Assembly: GCA_937895845.1 (NCBI GenBank)
Contig: CALBLK010000077.1
Location: 43,073 to 107,072 of the forward strand
Length of the DNA: 64,000 nucleotides
Reading direction: 5' to 3'
Origin: an uncultured Prevotella sp.
GTDB lineage: Bacteria > Bacteroidota > Bacteroidia > Bacteroidales > Bacteroidaceae
The first letter of the stretch is position 1. Each line of letters starts with the position of its first letter. Positions 52,051 to 59,883 of the stretch are shown here, piece by piece. The notes below the pieces were generated by a model. The model had not been told where the DNA came from. It was given only the letters and a program-made list of their open reading frames with translations, and made no database searches. Both the position numbers and the translations under genes were made by a program.

Positions 52051-52899
52051 CTAACAAGCCTTGAAGCTCATGTCAAGCCCCTTGACGGAATGTGTAAGCG
52101 CCCCGACAGAGACAAAGTCAACGCCACACTCAGCGTAGTCGCGTATGGTGTCAAGGGTTATCCCGCCGCTTGACTCTGTCTCGAACCTGCCGTTGACCAT
52201 CCGGACGGCCTTGCGCGTGTCGGCCACACTGAAATTGTCTAACATCACACGGTCCACGCCCCCGCAGTCGAGCACTTGCTGAAGCTCACCGAGGTTGCGC
52301 ACCTCAATCTCTATCTTCAAGTCCAGGTTCTTGGCCTTCAGATAGTCATGGCAGCGGTGGATGGCCTGGCTGATGCCGCCGGCAAAGTCAACATGGTTGT
52401 CTTTCAGGAGAATCATGTCAAACAGTCCTATGCGGTGATTGCAGCCGCCGCCTATCTTGACGGCCTGCTTCTCCAGCATGCGCATACCGGGGGTGGTCTT
52501 GCGGGTGTCGAGCACACGCGTGTGCGTGCCCTCCAGCCGCTTTACATAGCGGTGGGTCATGGTGGCAATGCCGCTCATGCGCTGCATGATGTTCAGCATG
52601 AGCCGCTCCGTCTGGAGCAGCGACCTGACACGCCCGCTCACCACCATCGCCACGTCACCCTTGCGCACCGGCTGCCCGTCGCCTATAAGCACCTCGACCT
52701 GCAAGTCGGGGTCAAACCGGCGGAACACCTCTTTGGCCACCTCGACGCCGGCAAGGATACCGTCTTCCTTGATCAGCAGCTTTGACTTGCCCATGGCATC
52801 CTCGGGGATGCAACAGAGCGTGGTGTGGTCGCCATCACCGATATCCTCGGCAAAGGAAAGGTCAATCAGCCTATCCGTCAATTCATTAACACTTAACAT
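52051..52899 (-). CDS. nadC: Nicotinate-nucleotide diphosphorylase (carboxylating)
   Basis: A 282-residue quinolinate phosphoribosyltransferase making nicotinate mononucleotide in de novo NAD synthesis. The signature DTRKTTPGMRMLEKQAVKIG and the following HRIGLFDMILLKDNH are present, as is the C-terminal GGITLDTIRDYAECGVDFVSVG phosphate-binding region (here abbreviated by its parts). Length is normal. nadA and nadB are not in the window. Confidence 0.95.
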   Translation of the reverse strand: MLSVNELTDRLIDLSFAEDIGDGDHTTLCCIPEDAMGKSKLLIKEDGILAGVEVAKEVFRRFDPDLQVEVLIGDGQPVRKGDVAMVVSGRVRSLLQTERLMLNIMQRMSGIATMTHRYVKRLEGTHTRVLDTRKTTPGMRMLEKQAVKIGGGCNHRIGLFDMILLKDNHVDFAGGISQAIHRCHDYLKAKNLDLKIEIEVRNLGELQQVLDCGGVDRVMLDNFSVADTRKAVRMVNGRFETESSGGITLDTIRDYAECGVDFVSVGALTHSVKGLDMSFKAC

Positions 52900-52967
52900 C
52901 GTTATTCGCTATTTATTAAATAAGGTTAGACAATCCATAGCCCCCACGCAGACAGCCCTGAGGACTG

Positions 52968-53450
52968 TCACAGATAAACACCGACGCCGATGCGGAAGCC
53001 TATCGTGCTGTAATCGCTGTGGTTCTTGAACGACTGCTCGTAATAGACCTCTGGTTCGACTGTCACGGTCTGGCTGAGAAAGAAGGCGTAACCGGCCTGG
53101 ACACTTGGCATGAAGTCGTCGAAGTCTTTGGTGCTGCGCTTGTAGCTGGCCGAGGCCCCGAGGTAAAGTCCGTTCTGCACGATGTAGTAGCGGAACCCGG
53201 CCCCCAGCGAATAGCTGGCCGGCACGCCGTTCTGCTTGTCATAGCCCAGCTGGGCCGTAACCATCATGTCGTCGGCAAACAGGTAGCCCCCCTTGGCCAG
53301 GAAGCCCAGACTGCCCTTGTCCGCGCCGTTGTATTTCACGCCGACCCCCGACAGGGAAGCGGCAACATAGGCCTTGCCGCGCTCGAACTGTGCAGACGCG
53401 CCGGTGGCCGCCAACAGGGCCACAGCCAGTGTAACGAGTTTATTCTTCAT
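52968..53450 (-). CDS. Small outer-membrane beta-barrel protein
   Basis: A 160-residue protein with a signal peptide (to about residue 20, TGASAQ) and alternating strands that end in SYxTIGFRIGVGVYL, an outer-membrane barrel ending. It looks like an 8-stranded OmpA-/OmpX-like barrel of unknown role. It has its own promoter, divergent from the GHL10 gene. Confidence 0.82.
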   Translation of the reverse strand: MKNKLVTLAVALLAATGASAQFERGKAYVAASLSGVGVKYNGADKGSLGFLAKGGYLFADDMMVTAQLGYDKQNGVPASYSLGAGFRYYIVQNGLYLGASASYKRSTKDFDDFMPSVQAGYAFFLSQTVTVEPEVYYEQSFKNHSDYSTIGFRIGVGVYL

Positions 53451-53488
53451 GAAGCAGGTGTTTATATTTCTTTTCGTTTATGACCTTG

Positions 53489-53496
53489 CAAAAGTA
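53489..53496 (-). promoter_or_regulatory. Promoter of the small barrel protein
   Basis: TACTTTTG on the minus strand, 38 bases before the start codon. Confidence 0.5.
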
Positions 53497-53528
53497 AGTA
53501 TTTTTATTTGAAAATGAAAAAATAATCC

Positions 53529-53536
53529 TAACTTTG
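53529..53536 (+). promoter_or_regulatory. Promoter of the GHL10-ruvC operon
   Basis: TAACTTTG, 32 bases before the ATG at 53569. Confidence 0.6.
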
Positions 53537-53568
53537 CATGATTTTAGAGCGTTCCAAACCATCCCACA

Positions 53569-55320
53569 ATGCGTTTTCCCCACCTTGGGCGCCGTGTCCT
53601 CTGCCTCGTCTGCATGGCACTTGCAGCCCCGTCACTGTTTGCCGCAGCCTTGCCGCAGCCCACACCCAAGCATGAGGTGCGGGCTGTCTGGCTCACCACC
53701 ATCGGAGGGCTGGACTGGCCGCACTCATACAGCCGGTCACAGGCATCGGCACACAGGCAGCAGCGGGAGCTGTGCGACATTCTTGACCGGCTCAAGAGCG
53801 CGGGCATCAACACCGTTCTCTTGCAGACACGCGTCAGGGCGACCACCATCTACCCCTCTGCCCTGGAGCCTTGGGACGGATGCCTGTCGGGCATCCCAGG
53901 CCGGTCTCCCGGCTATGACGCACTCCGCTATGCCATTGACGAGTGCCACAAGAGGGGGATGGAGCTTCACGCCTGGATCGTGACGGTGCCGGTTGGAAGA
54001 TGGAACCAGGCTGGGTGCCGCAGGCTGCGACGGCTGCACCCGGGGATGGTGCGGCGCATAGGCAGCGACGGATTTATGAACCCGGAGAGCGGGGAGGTGG
54101 CGGGCTACCTGGCACGGCTTTGCGGTGAAATTGCCGGCAACTACGATGTCGACGGCATTCACTTGGACTACATCAGGTACCCCGAAAGCTGGCCTGGGGG
54201 CAGGAATAGCGCCGATGCGGAGCGGCGAAGGGCCAACATCACGCGCATCGTGAGGGCGGTGTGCAACGGGGTGAAGAGGCTCAGGCCGTGGGTGAAGGTG
54301 AGCTGCTCGCCCGTCGGCAAGCATGCCGACCTGGCACGCTACTCCAGTGGCGGGTGGAACGCCTACGACAGGGTGTTCCAGCCGGCACAGCAATGGGCGG
54401 CCGAGGGCATCACCGACCAGCTCTACCCGATGATGTATTTCAGAGACCGCCAGTTCTTCCCCTTCCTGTTCGACTGGATCGAGCAACGGCACAGCTGCCA
54501 GGTCGTGGCGGGCATCGGCGCCTACATGCTTTCAGCCAAGGAGCGCGACTGGCCACTCGACGACATTGTGAGACAGCTGGGGGTGGCGCGGCGGCACGGC
54601 GCTGGCATGGCATTCTTCCGCTCGCGCTTCCTGACGGACAACACCAAAGGGCTTTACCGCTATCTGACTGACGTGTGGAACACGGCGCCCGCATTGCCTC
54701 CGCCTATGCCTTCCACCCAGACGTCACCCCCCGCCGCCCCACCCTCGCTCTCGGTCGTCCGCACTGACAGCGCGGACTATCTGACGTGGGCAGCGGCTGA
54801 GAACCATTCGGGGGCTCCCTATGTCCTCTATAACGTTTACGCTTCGCCCGACGGACAGCCCGACTGGTATGACGCACGCTACCTTGTCGCCATGCGGCTG
54901 CGCACCAATTTCATTTGCATAAAGCGCGGCGGGCAGCACTGCCAACCGGCTTCAGCGCGCAAGTACCACTACGCGGTGACGGCAATGGACAGGTACGGTC
55001 GGGAAAGCGAGCCTGTGTTCTGCCCCGAGCGCGGTACAGGCAGGGCGGAGGCTTCACCTGGGGCAAAAGTCACGCCGGGGGGCAGCGGTTACAGTGGGTT
55101 TGTTGCCGTGGTCACGCTGCAAGGGCAAATCACGGCCACCCTGCCGTGTCGCAATGGCCGGGTTGACGCAGGGCCGGTGCCCGACGGCATCTACACGGTG
55201 AGAAGTCTGCAACGCAAGGGGGGCAGCCACCGCCTGGCACTGTTCACCAAGCGTAACGGCACCGTGCGCATGATTGGCGAAAGCGCCATCCCTCTAACAA
55301 TAGACACATGGAAAAGGTAA
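53569..55320 (+). CDS. Secreted GHL10/DUF187-type glycoside hydrolase
   Basis: A 583-residue exported protein (signal peptide to about residue 25). The TIM barrel of the GHL10 (family-10-like, YngK) group starts with HEVRAVWLTTIGGLDWP and contains GMELHAWI, YDVDGIHLDYIRYP and the GITDQLYPMMYF block; the Asp in HLDYIRYP is the usual active-site candidate. The C-terminal 180 residues form a fibronectin-like and a beta-rich domain. Members are suspected to act on peptidoglycan or denuded glycans; this is not settled. Its last 13 bases overlap ruvC. Confidence 0.85.
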   Translation: MRFPHLGRRVLCLVCMALAAPSLFAAALPQPTPKHEVRAVWLTTIGGLDWPHSYSRSQASAHRQQRELCDILDRLKSAGINTVLLQTRVRATTIYPSALEPWDGCLSGIPGRSPGYDALRYAIDECHKRGMELHAWIVTVPVGRWNQAGCRRLRRLHPGMVRRIGSDGFMNPESGEVAGYLARLCGEIAGNYDVDGIHLDYIRYPESWPGGRNSADAERRRANITRIVRAVCNGVKRLRPWVKVSCSPVGKHADLARYSSGGWNAYDRVFQPAQQWAAEGITDQLYPMMYFRDRQFFPFLFDWIEQRHSCQVVAGIGAYMLSAKERDWPLDDIVRQLGVARRHGAGMAFFRSRFLTDNTKGLYRYLTDVWNTAPALPPPMPSTQTSPPAAPPSLSVVRTDSADYLTWAAAENHSGAPYVLYNVYASPDGQPDWYDARYLVAMRLRTNFICIKRGGQHCQPASARKYHYAVTAMDRYGRESEPVFCPERGTGRAEASPGAKVTPGGSGYSGFVAVVTLQGQITATLPCRNGRVDAGPVPDGIYTVRSLQRKGGSHRLALFTKRNGTVRMIGESAIPLTIDTWKR

Positions 55321-55880
55321 TACTTGGCATCGACCCCGGAACGAACATCATGGGGTATGGCCTGCTCAAGGTCGCCGGCGGCAAGGTGTCGATGATGTCG
55401 ATGGGTGTCATTGACTTGCGCAAAGCGGCTGACCCCTATCTCAAGCTGGGACACATCTTCAAGCGGGTGACGGCCCTCATTGACGGCTTCAGCCCTGACG
55501 AGATGGCCATCGAGGCGCCGTTCTTCGGCAAGAATGTGCAGTCAATGCTCAAGCTGGGACGGGCGCAGGGCACCGCCATTGCAGCGGCTGTCAACAGAGG
55601 CGTGCCCATCCATGAGTATGCTCCAATGAAAATCAAGATGGCCATCACCGGACAGGGACAGGCCTCAAAGGAACAGGTGGCGGCCATGCTCCAGCGGCTG
55701 CTGCGCATCAGCGACGGTGACATGGGGCAGTTTATGGATGCGACAGACGCGCTTGCGGCGGCTTACTGCCACCACTTGCAGGCTGGCATACCGCAAACGG
55801 ATGCCCATTACAGGGGATGGAAAGACTTTGTCAACAAAAACAGGGAGCGGGTAAGCCAGTGCCAGCAAAAGTCCGGGTAG
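55308..55880 (+). CDS. ruvC: Holliday junction endodeoxyribonuclease RuvC
   Basis: A 190-residue resolvase that cuts four-way junctions in recombination repair. The four acidic residues are in GIDPGTNIMGYG, MAIEAPFFGKN and MDATDALAAAYCHH. Slightly long at the C-terminus (KNRERVSQCQQKSG). Start codon overlaps the end of the glycosidase gene, so translation is probably coupled; no ruvA or ruvB is near. Confidence 0.96.
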   Translation: MEKVILGIDPGTNIMGYGLLKVAGGKVSMMSMGVIDLRKAADPYLKLGHIFKRVTALIDGFSPDEMAIEAPFFGKNVQSMLKLGRAQGTAIAAAVNRGVPIHEYAPMKIKMAITGQGQASKEQVAAMLQRLLRISDGDMGQFMDATDALAAAYCHHLQAGIPQTDAHYRGWKDFVNKNRERVSQCQQKSG

Positions 55881-55892
55881 GCCCCCAGTGGC

Positions 55893-55958
55893 GCCAAACG
55901 GTTCGTCCTGCACGGCCAAACGGTTCGTCTTGCATGGCCAAACGGCCCGAACGGGCGT
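55893..55958. repeat. 22-bp tandem repeat array, three units
   Basis: Units at 55893, 55915 and 55937, each starting GCCAAACGG, the first two being GCCAAACGGTTCGTC then CTGCACG or TTGCATG. The period (22) and the CAAACGGTKCGT core match the array at 7840. It begins 12 bases after the ruvC stop; frames crossing it are not credible genes. Confidence 0.75.
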
Positions 55959-56069
55959 GCGATATGGGCCATCCGGGCGACTGAGACAGGCCGAATGGCG
56001 GCGGACAGCGAAGTTAGGTGTGTTGCACCTGGTGCCGGACTTGCCGGGCGCACACAGCAAAATAGGCCG

Positions 56070-56091
56070 TGACTGCCTCGTGCAGTCACAG
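56070..56091 (-). terminator. Hairpin downstream of the small secreted-protein locus
   Basis: Arms GTGACTGC and GCAGTCAC; on the minus strand a TATTTT follows a few bases later. Weak evidence. Confidence 0.35.
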
Positions 56092-56139
56092 CATTTATCA
56101 TGGCGTGCCGCCGCGCGCTGGGCGCGGTCGGCAACCGAA

Positions 56140-56304
56140 TTACTCCTCTACTTCTTCGTCATCCCAAAAGCCGGCACCGTTGCCCGGGCCTTGGTCTCCG
56201 TTGAAAGAGGGCTTGGCGAGCTGGCCGCTGGTACTAACCTCGTTGTGTATACCAAGGGTTGAGGCGGCCATGAGCGACTCTGTCTCCATATTCTGCACCG
56301 CCAT
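56140..56304 (-). CDS. Small acidic protein (54 aa), second part of a split gene
   Basis: A 54-residue frame beginning MAVQNMETESLMAAS and ending GAGFWDDEEVEE. It is in a different frame from the signal-peptide ORF that overlaps its start: ATT-TC-ATG joins the two frames if one base is added. Read together they would give one exported protein of about 110 residues with a Gly/Asn-rich, acidic tail. I recognise the tail style from small Prevotella proteins but know no function. It may be a real separate gene, or the 3' part of a frameshifted one. Confidence 0.5.
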   Translation of the reverse strand: MAVQNMETESLMAASTLGIHNEVSTSGQLAKPSFNGDQGPGNGAGFWDDEEVEE

Positions 56305-56471
56305 GAAATCTCATGGGTTCCATCGGAGTAAGTGGCGGCAGCCTTTGTGTAGGCAGTTGACAGCCCCCACGTGTTTTCGGTGAAGTCAAGCGTTACCTCC
56401 TGAGCCAGAGCTGCGCTCCCCAAGATCATGACCATGAGAACGAGCATTAGAAATCTTAATTGTTTAACCAT
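56300..56471 (-). pseudogene. Signal-peptide ORF, probable first part of the same split gene
   Basis: From ATG 56471 the frame encodes a clear signal peptide (MVKQLRFLMLVLMVMILGSAALAQ, here about 24 residues, cleaved after ALAQ) and then EVTLDFTENTWGLSTAY up to GTHEI. After about 56305 the same frame goes on to 56148, but its sequence becomes Trp/Arg/Pro-rich and unlike a natural protein, whereas the other frame continues sensibly. That points to a one-base loss near 56305, in the genome or in the sequence. Confidence 0.5.
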
Positions 56472-56714
56472 AAAAACGTTATGTTATAAAATTATAGTAA
56501 TCAATCCTTAAGCATTTCCCAAGAAAACGGAGCTATCAAGGACTGTTTTCGTTTTCGGCGGAAAAAGCAGAACAACAAATCCCAAACAAAGAAAAGTGAT
56601 TTCAATGGAATTATCAATTTGTAATAACATTGCGCACCGCTTACAGCAAGCGGATTCGCCCACTGACAGGACAAGCCAAAGTAGCCACCATTATTAAAGT
56701 CAGGAATTGCCCGC

Positions 56715-56942
56715 AAAAAAAAGAAAAAGAAAAGGACTTCCATCGGATGATGGAAGTCCCAATCAAATTTAACTATTAACTACTAACTACTAACCATTAA
56801 AACTAATCACACCTCTGCTCGCGCAGAGCCTTATCCTTAAAAAACCTCTTTTTTACCTTAAAAACATTCTTACCCTTTATACCTATTATATATCTGTTGG
56901 AAGTGTGCTCTCTCAAACTCTTCCGCTGGTTTCCTTTTTCTG
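56715..56942 (-). ncRNA. Candidate small RNA or leader, minus strand
   Basis: A TAATTTTG box (56954-56947) could start a transcript near 56942. About 185 bases on, the stem GGACTTCCATC/GATGGAAGTCC (56734-56759, 11 perfect pairs, 4-base loop) is followed on this strand by a T-rich run (56733-56715). Inside is a CTCTGC-TCGC-GCAGAG hairpin (56813-56828). There is no ORF. It could be a free small RNA, or a terminated leader of the small secreted-protein gene 240 bases further on. Confidence 0.4.
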
Positions 56943-57120
56943 CCTGCAAAATTACAACGATTTGGAGCAACCCGTTCGTCCGGGATATGTTTTATAGCAT
57001 AAAAACACGTCTTTTTGATTTAGGTCAAAAAAGGGCGCACCCCGCGGGGCGCGTCGGAGCGTTTTAACGCAAAAAACTTCAATAAAGCCAAAAACATTTG
57101 TGAGAAACGTGGAAAAAGCG

Positions 57121-57128
57121 TATTTTTG
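57121..57128 (+). promoter_or_regulatory. Promoter of the peroxidase-thioredoxin reductase operon
   Basis: TATTTTTG, 40 bases before the peroxidase start codon. Confidence 0.5.
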
Positions 57129-57167
57129 CCTTAGTTTATAAACCAGACGAACAACAAGACATAAAAA

Positions 57168-57719
57168 ATGAAGACCATTTACGACTTCTCGGTAAAAGAC
57201 AGAAAAGGAAAAGAGGTTTCGCTGAGAGAGTATGCCAACGAAGTGCTGCTCATCGTCAACACAGCCACAAAGTGCGGGTTCACCCCCCAGTATGAGGAAC
57301 TTGAGAAACTTTACGAGAAATATCACAGTCAGGGGTTCGAGATACTGGACTTTCCCTGTAACCAGTTCGGACAGCAGGCACCGGGAACAGACGAGGCCAT
57401 CCATAGCTTCTGCAAGCTGACGTATGGCACAGAGTTCCCGCGCTTTAAGAAAATCAAGGTCAACGGAGACGACGCCGACCCGCTCTACAAGTTTCTCAAG
57501 GAGCAGAAAGGCTTTGCCGGATGGGACATGAGCCACCCACTCGCCAAGGTGCTTGACGAAATGCTCACCAAGCAAGACCCAGACTACAAAGAGAAAGCGG
57601 ACATCAAGTGGAACTTCACAAAATTTCTCGTCAACAAGCGCGGCGTGGTGGTGGCACGCTTCGAGCCGACAGAAAAGCTGGAGAACATCGCCCTGCGGAT
57701 AGAGGAGCTGCTCAAGTAA
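57168..57719 (+). CDS. Glutathione peroxidase-family thiol peroxidase (Cys type)
   Basis: A 183-residue peroxidase. The active-site Cys is in VNTATKCGFTPQYEEL, with the partner motifs FPCNQFG and WNFTKFLV completing the Cys-Gln-Trp-Asn set; a Cys stands in place of selenocysteine. Such enzymes in bacteria lacking glutathione take electrons from thioredoxin, which fits the thioredoxin reductase gene 12 bases downstream. Confidence 0.93.
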   Translation: MKTIYDFSVKDRKGKEVSLREYANEVLLIVNTATKCGFTPQYEELEKLYEKYHSQGFEILDFPCNQFGQQAPGTDEAIHSFCKLTYGTEFPRFKKIKVNGDDADPLYKFLKEQKGFAGWDMSHPLAKVLDEMLTKQDPDYKEKADIKWNFTKFLVNKRGVVVARFEPTEKLENIALRIEELLK

Positions 57720-57731
57720 ACGCCCACAGCT

Positions 57732-58685
57732 ATGGAACAAACCAAATGTCTGATTATCGGCAGCGGGCCGGCCGGGTTTACGGCGGCCATCTATGCCTCA
57801 AGAGCCAACCTGAAGCCCATCGAGTACTGCGGTTTGCAGCCCGGAGGGCAGCTGACGCAAACAACCGAGGTGGAAAACTTCCCCGGCTACCCGAAGGGCG
57901 TTGACGGCAGCCAGATGATGGCCGACATCAGGGAACAGGCCGCGCGCTTTGGCACGGACATCCGTGACGGGTCTATCACCGAAGTGGACTTTTCCAAGTG
58001 CCCATACCTCGTCACAGCCGAGGACGGCACCCGCATAGCGGCAGAGAGCGTGATTGTGGCCACGGGAGCCTCGGCCAAATACCTGGGGCTGGACGACGAG
58101 CGCAAATACAGTGGCATGGGTGTGTCGGCCTGTGCCACCTGCGACGGCTTCTTCTACCGCAAAAAGGTGGTGGCCGTTGTGGGGGGCGGCGACACGGCAT
58201 GCGAAGACGCGCTCTACCTGGCAGGCCTGGCCAAGAAAGTGTATCTCATCGTGCGCAAAGACTACCTGCGCGCATCAAAGGTGATGCAGAGACGCGTGAT
58301 GGAAACAGCCAACATTGAAATTCTATTCGAGCACAACGCGGTGGGCCTCTACGGAAAGGACGGCGTGGAGGGGGCGCACCTGGTCAGACGGATGGGCAAG
58401 CCCGACGAGGAGAAGGTGGACATCGCCATCGACGGGTTCTTCCTGGCCATCGGCCACAAGCCAAACAGCGAGCTGTTCAAGAAATGGCTGGACACCGACG
58501 AGGCCGGCTACCTCAAGAAGATTGATGGCACGCCGCGCACCAAGGTTCCCGGCGTGTTTGTGGCCGGCGACGTGGCAGACCCCGTCTACCGCCAGGCTGT
58601 CAGCGCCGCCGGGAGCGGCTGCCAGGCAGCAATAGAGGCCGAGCGGTTCCTCATGCAGCAAACAACCCAACAAAAAGAACATTAA
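57732..58685 (+). CDS. trxB: Thioredoxin-disulfide reductase
   Basis: A 317-residue FAD/NADPH enzyme that keeps thioredoxin reduced. FAD site IIGSGPAGFTAAIYASRA, redox pair in ACATCDGFFY, NADPH site VVGGGDTACEDALYL and the C-terminal FAD motif GVFVAGDVADPVYRQA are all present. Length is standard. It sits between the thiol peroxidase and an outer-membrane protein. Confidence 0.96.
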   Translation: MEQTKCLIIGSGPAGFTAAIYASRANLKPIEYCGLQPGGQLTQTTEVENFPGYPKGVDGSQMMADIREQAARFGTDIRDGSITEVDFSKCPYLVTAEDGTRIAAESVIVATGASAKYLGLDDERKYSGMGVSACATCDGFFYRKKVVAVVGGGDTACEDALYLAGLAKKVYLIVRKDYLRASKVMQRRVMETANIEILFEHNAVGLYGKDGVEGAHLVRRMGKPDEEKVDIAIDGFFLAIGHKPNSELFKKWLDTDEAGYLKKIDGTPRTKVPGVFVAGDVADPVYRQAVSAAGSGCQAAIEAERFLMQQTTQQKEH

Positions 58686-58699
58686 ACGTGCAAATGGAA

Positions 58700-59353
58700 A
58701 TGAAAAAAACAGCAATGACACTGCTCGCGCTCACACTGATGATGCCAGCAATGGCACAGCGATACGGGCAGGAATACGGAAAGACGGCAAGCTCGCTGTT
58801 CACTGAAGACCACAGTATCTACTATGGCTTGCGGCTCGGACTGGCCCTTGCCACCGTCAACTCGGACGATGCGCGATTAGACGGAGGGTCGTGCCAGGCG
58901 GGACTGAACCTGGGCGGTGTCATCGGCTTCCAGCTGTCACCGGTCTACCCGGTCTACCTGGAGTCGGGGCTGACCTACACGGAGAAAGGCGGCAAGGGCT
59001 ATGTTGAAGGCAAGAAATTCACCTATTCGCTCAACTATCTGGAAATGCCCATCATCGCCAAATACCGCTACGAGCTGGACTCCGACATATCCGTACAGCC
59101 CTTTGCCGGCGGCTATGTTGCCATGGGCGTGGGGGGAAAGGTGAAGGACTATGGCGAGCGTACAACGACATCGTCGTTCTCCAGCAATTTCTTCGAACGG
59201 TTTGACGGCGGGCTGCGCCTGGGCTGCGGCTTCGAATACGAACTGATTTACGCAGAAGCCGCCTACGACCTTGGCCTGACCAACATCAGCCACGATGACT
59301 TTGAGTCGTCGCGCAACAGATGCTTCTACATCAATATCGGCGTGAACTTCTAA
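58700..59353 (+). CDS. PorT-like outer-membrane beta-barrel protein
   Basis: A 217-residue protein from ATG 58700 (ATG 58694 and GTG 58688 are also in frame), with signal peptide to AMAQ. Alternating strands (YYGLRLGLALATVN, GLRLGCGFEYELIYAEAAYDLGL) and a final FYINIGVNF mark an 8- or 10-strand barrel of the porin/PorT type. Third gene of the redox operon, 14 bases after trxB. Function unknown. Confidence 0.85.
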   Translation: MKKTAMTLLALTLMMPAMAQRYGQEYGKTASSLFTEDHSIYYGLRLGLALATVNSDDARLDGGSCQAGLNLGGVIGFQLSPVYPVYLESGLTYTEKGGKGYVEGKKFTYSLNYLEMPIIAKYRYELDSDISVQPFAGGYVAMGVGGKVKDYGERTTTSSFSSNFFERFDGGLRLGCGFEYELIYAEAAYDLGLTNISHDDFESSRNRCFYINIGVNF

Positions 59354-59390
59354 AACCGCCCCTAAACGGTCACCGGACCGGGTGCAAAGG

Positions 59391-59436
59391 AAGGCCTGGC
59401 GCATCTCCCGCACAGCGGGAAAATGCGCCAGGCCTT
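59391..59436. terminator. Shared terminator between convergent genes
   Basis: Arms AAGGCCTGGCGCAT (59391-59404) and ATGCGCCAGGCCTT (59423-59436), 14 perfect pairs, then TCATTTT. It serves both strands. Confidence 0.8.
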
Positions 59437-59465
59437 TCATTTTCGAAAGCGCTGCGCCAGCGCTG

Positions 59466-59852
59466 TCAGAGTTTCAGGAGTTCGTCGGCCTCGGCAATCT
59501 CATCCTCATCAAACCACTTGGCCAACCGCTCCTTTGCCTTCTCCTTGACCTCGGGCTCAACGTCGCCCCACACTTTCTTGAGCACAAAAACAAGAACGGC
59601 GAGGTCGTCTGTCAGTCCGGCAATGGGAATGGCATCAGGAATGACATCAAGGGGACTGATCAAGTAGCCAAGGGCACCGACAATAATGGCCTTGTCCGAC
59701 TTGGACACCTTGTCACTCTGCAACGTATAGAAGAGTATCAACGCGGCATAAACCATCTTGGCACCGGCGCGCTTGGCCACGCGCGACACCTTTTCGACAA
59801 ATTCACTCTGAGAGAATTTGCTTGCATAACTCATAAAGTCAGGTAGTTCCAT
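59466..59852 (-). CDS. YkvA/DUF1232-family small membrane-associated protein
   Basis: A 128-residue protein from ATG 59852 (MELPDFMSYASK); the longer frame to 59903 would run into the gene upstream. The DUF1232 core DKAIIVGALGYLISPLDVIPD is present, with a helical, charged end. Family role is unclear; members are often linked to membrane or envelope homeostasis. Last gene of the minus-strand operon. Confidence 0.85.
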   Translation of the reverse strand: MELPDFMSYASKFSQSEFVEKVSRVAKRAGAKMVYAALILFYTLQSDKVSKSDKAIIVGALGYLISPLDVIPDAIPIAGLTDDLAVLVFVLKKVWGDVEPEVKEKAKERLAKWFDEDEIAEADELLKL

Positions 59853-59883
59853 AGCTGTATAATCATTGAGATAATTTAGATGT

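Larger units (their letters stand above)
56472..57167. other. 696-base gap with a candidate minus-strand transcript
   Basis: No credible protein gene. It holds, on the minus strand, a promoter-like box near 56947 and a hairpin with T-run ending near 56715 (see the ncRNA entry), and on the plus strand the promoter of the peroxidase operon. The 80-codon frame at 56501-56743 crosses the terminator and is rejected. Confidence 0.5.

Noticed and set aside
56501..56743. 80-codon minus-strand ORF
   Set aside because: Crosses the hairpin/T-run and has Phe/Arg-rich low-complexity translation.
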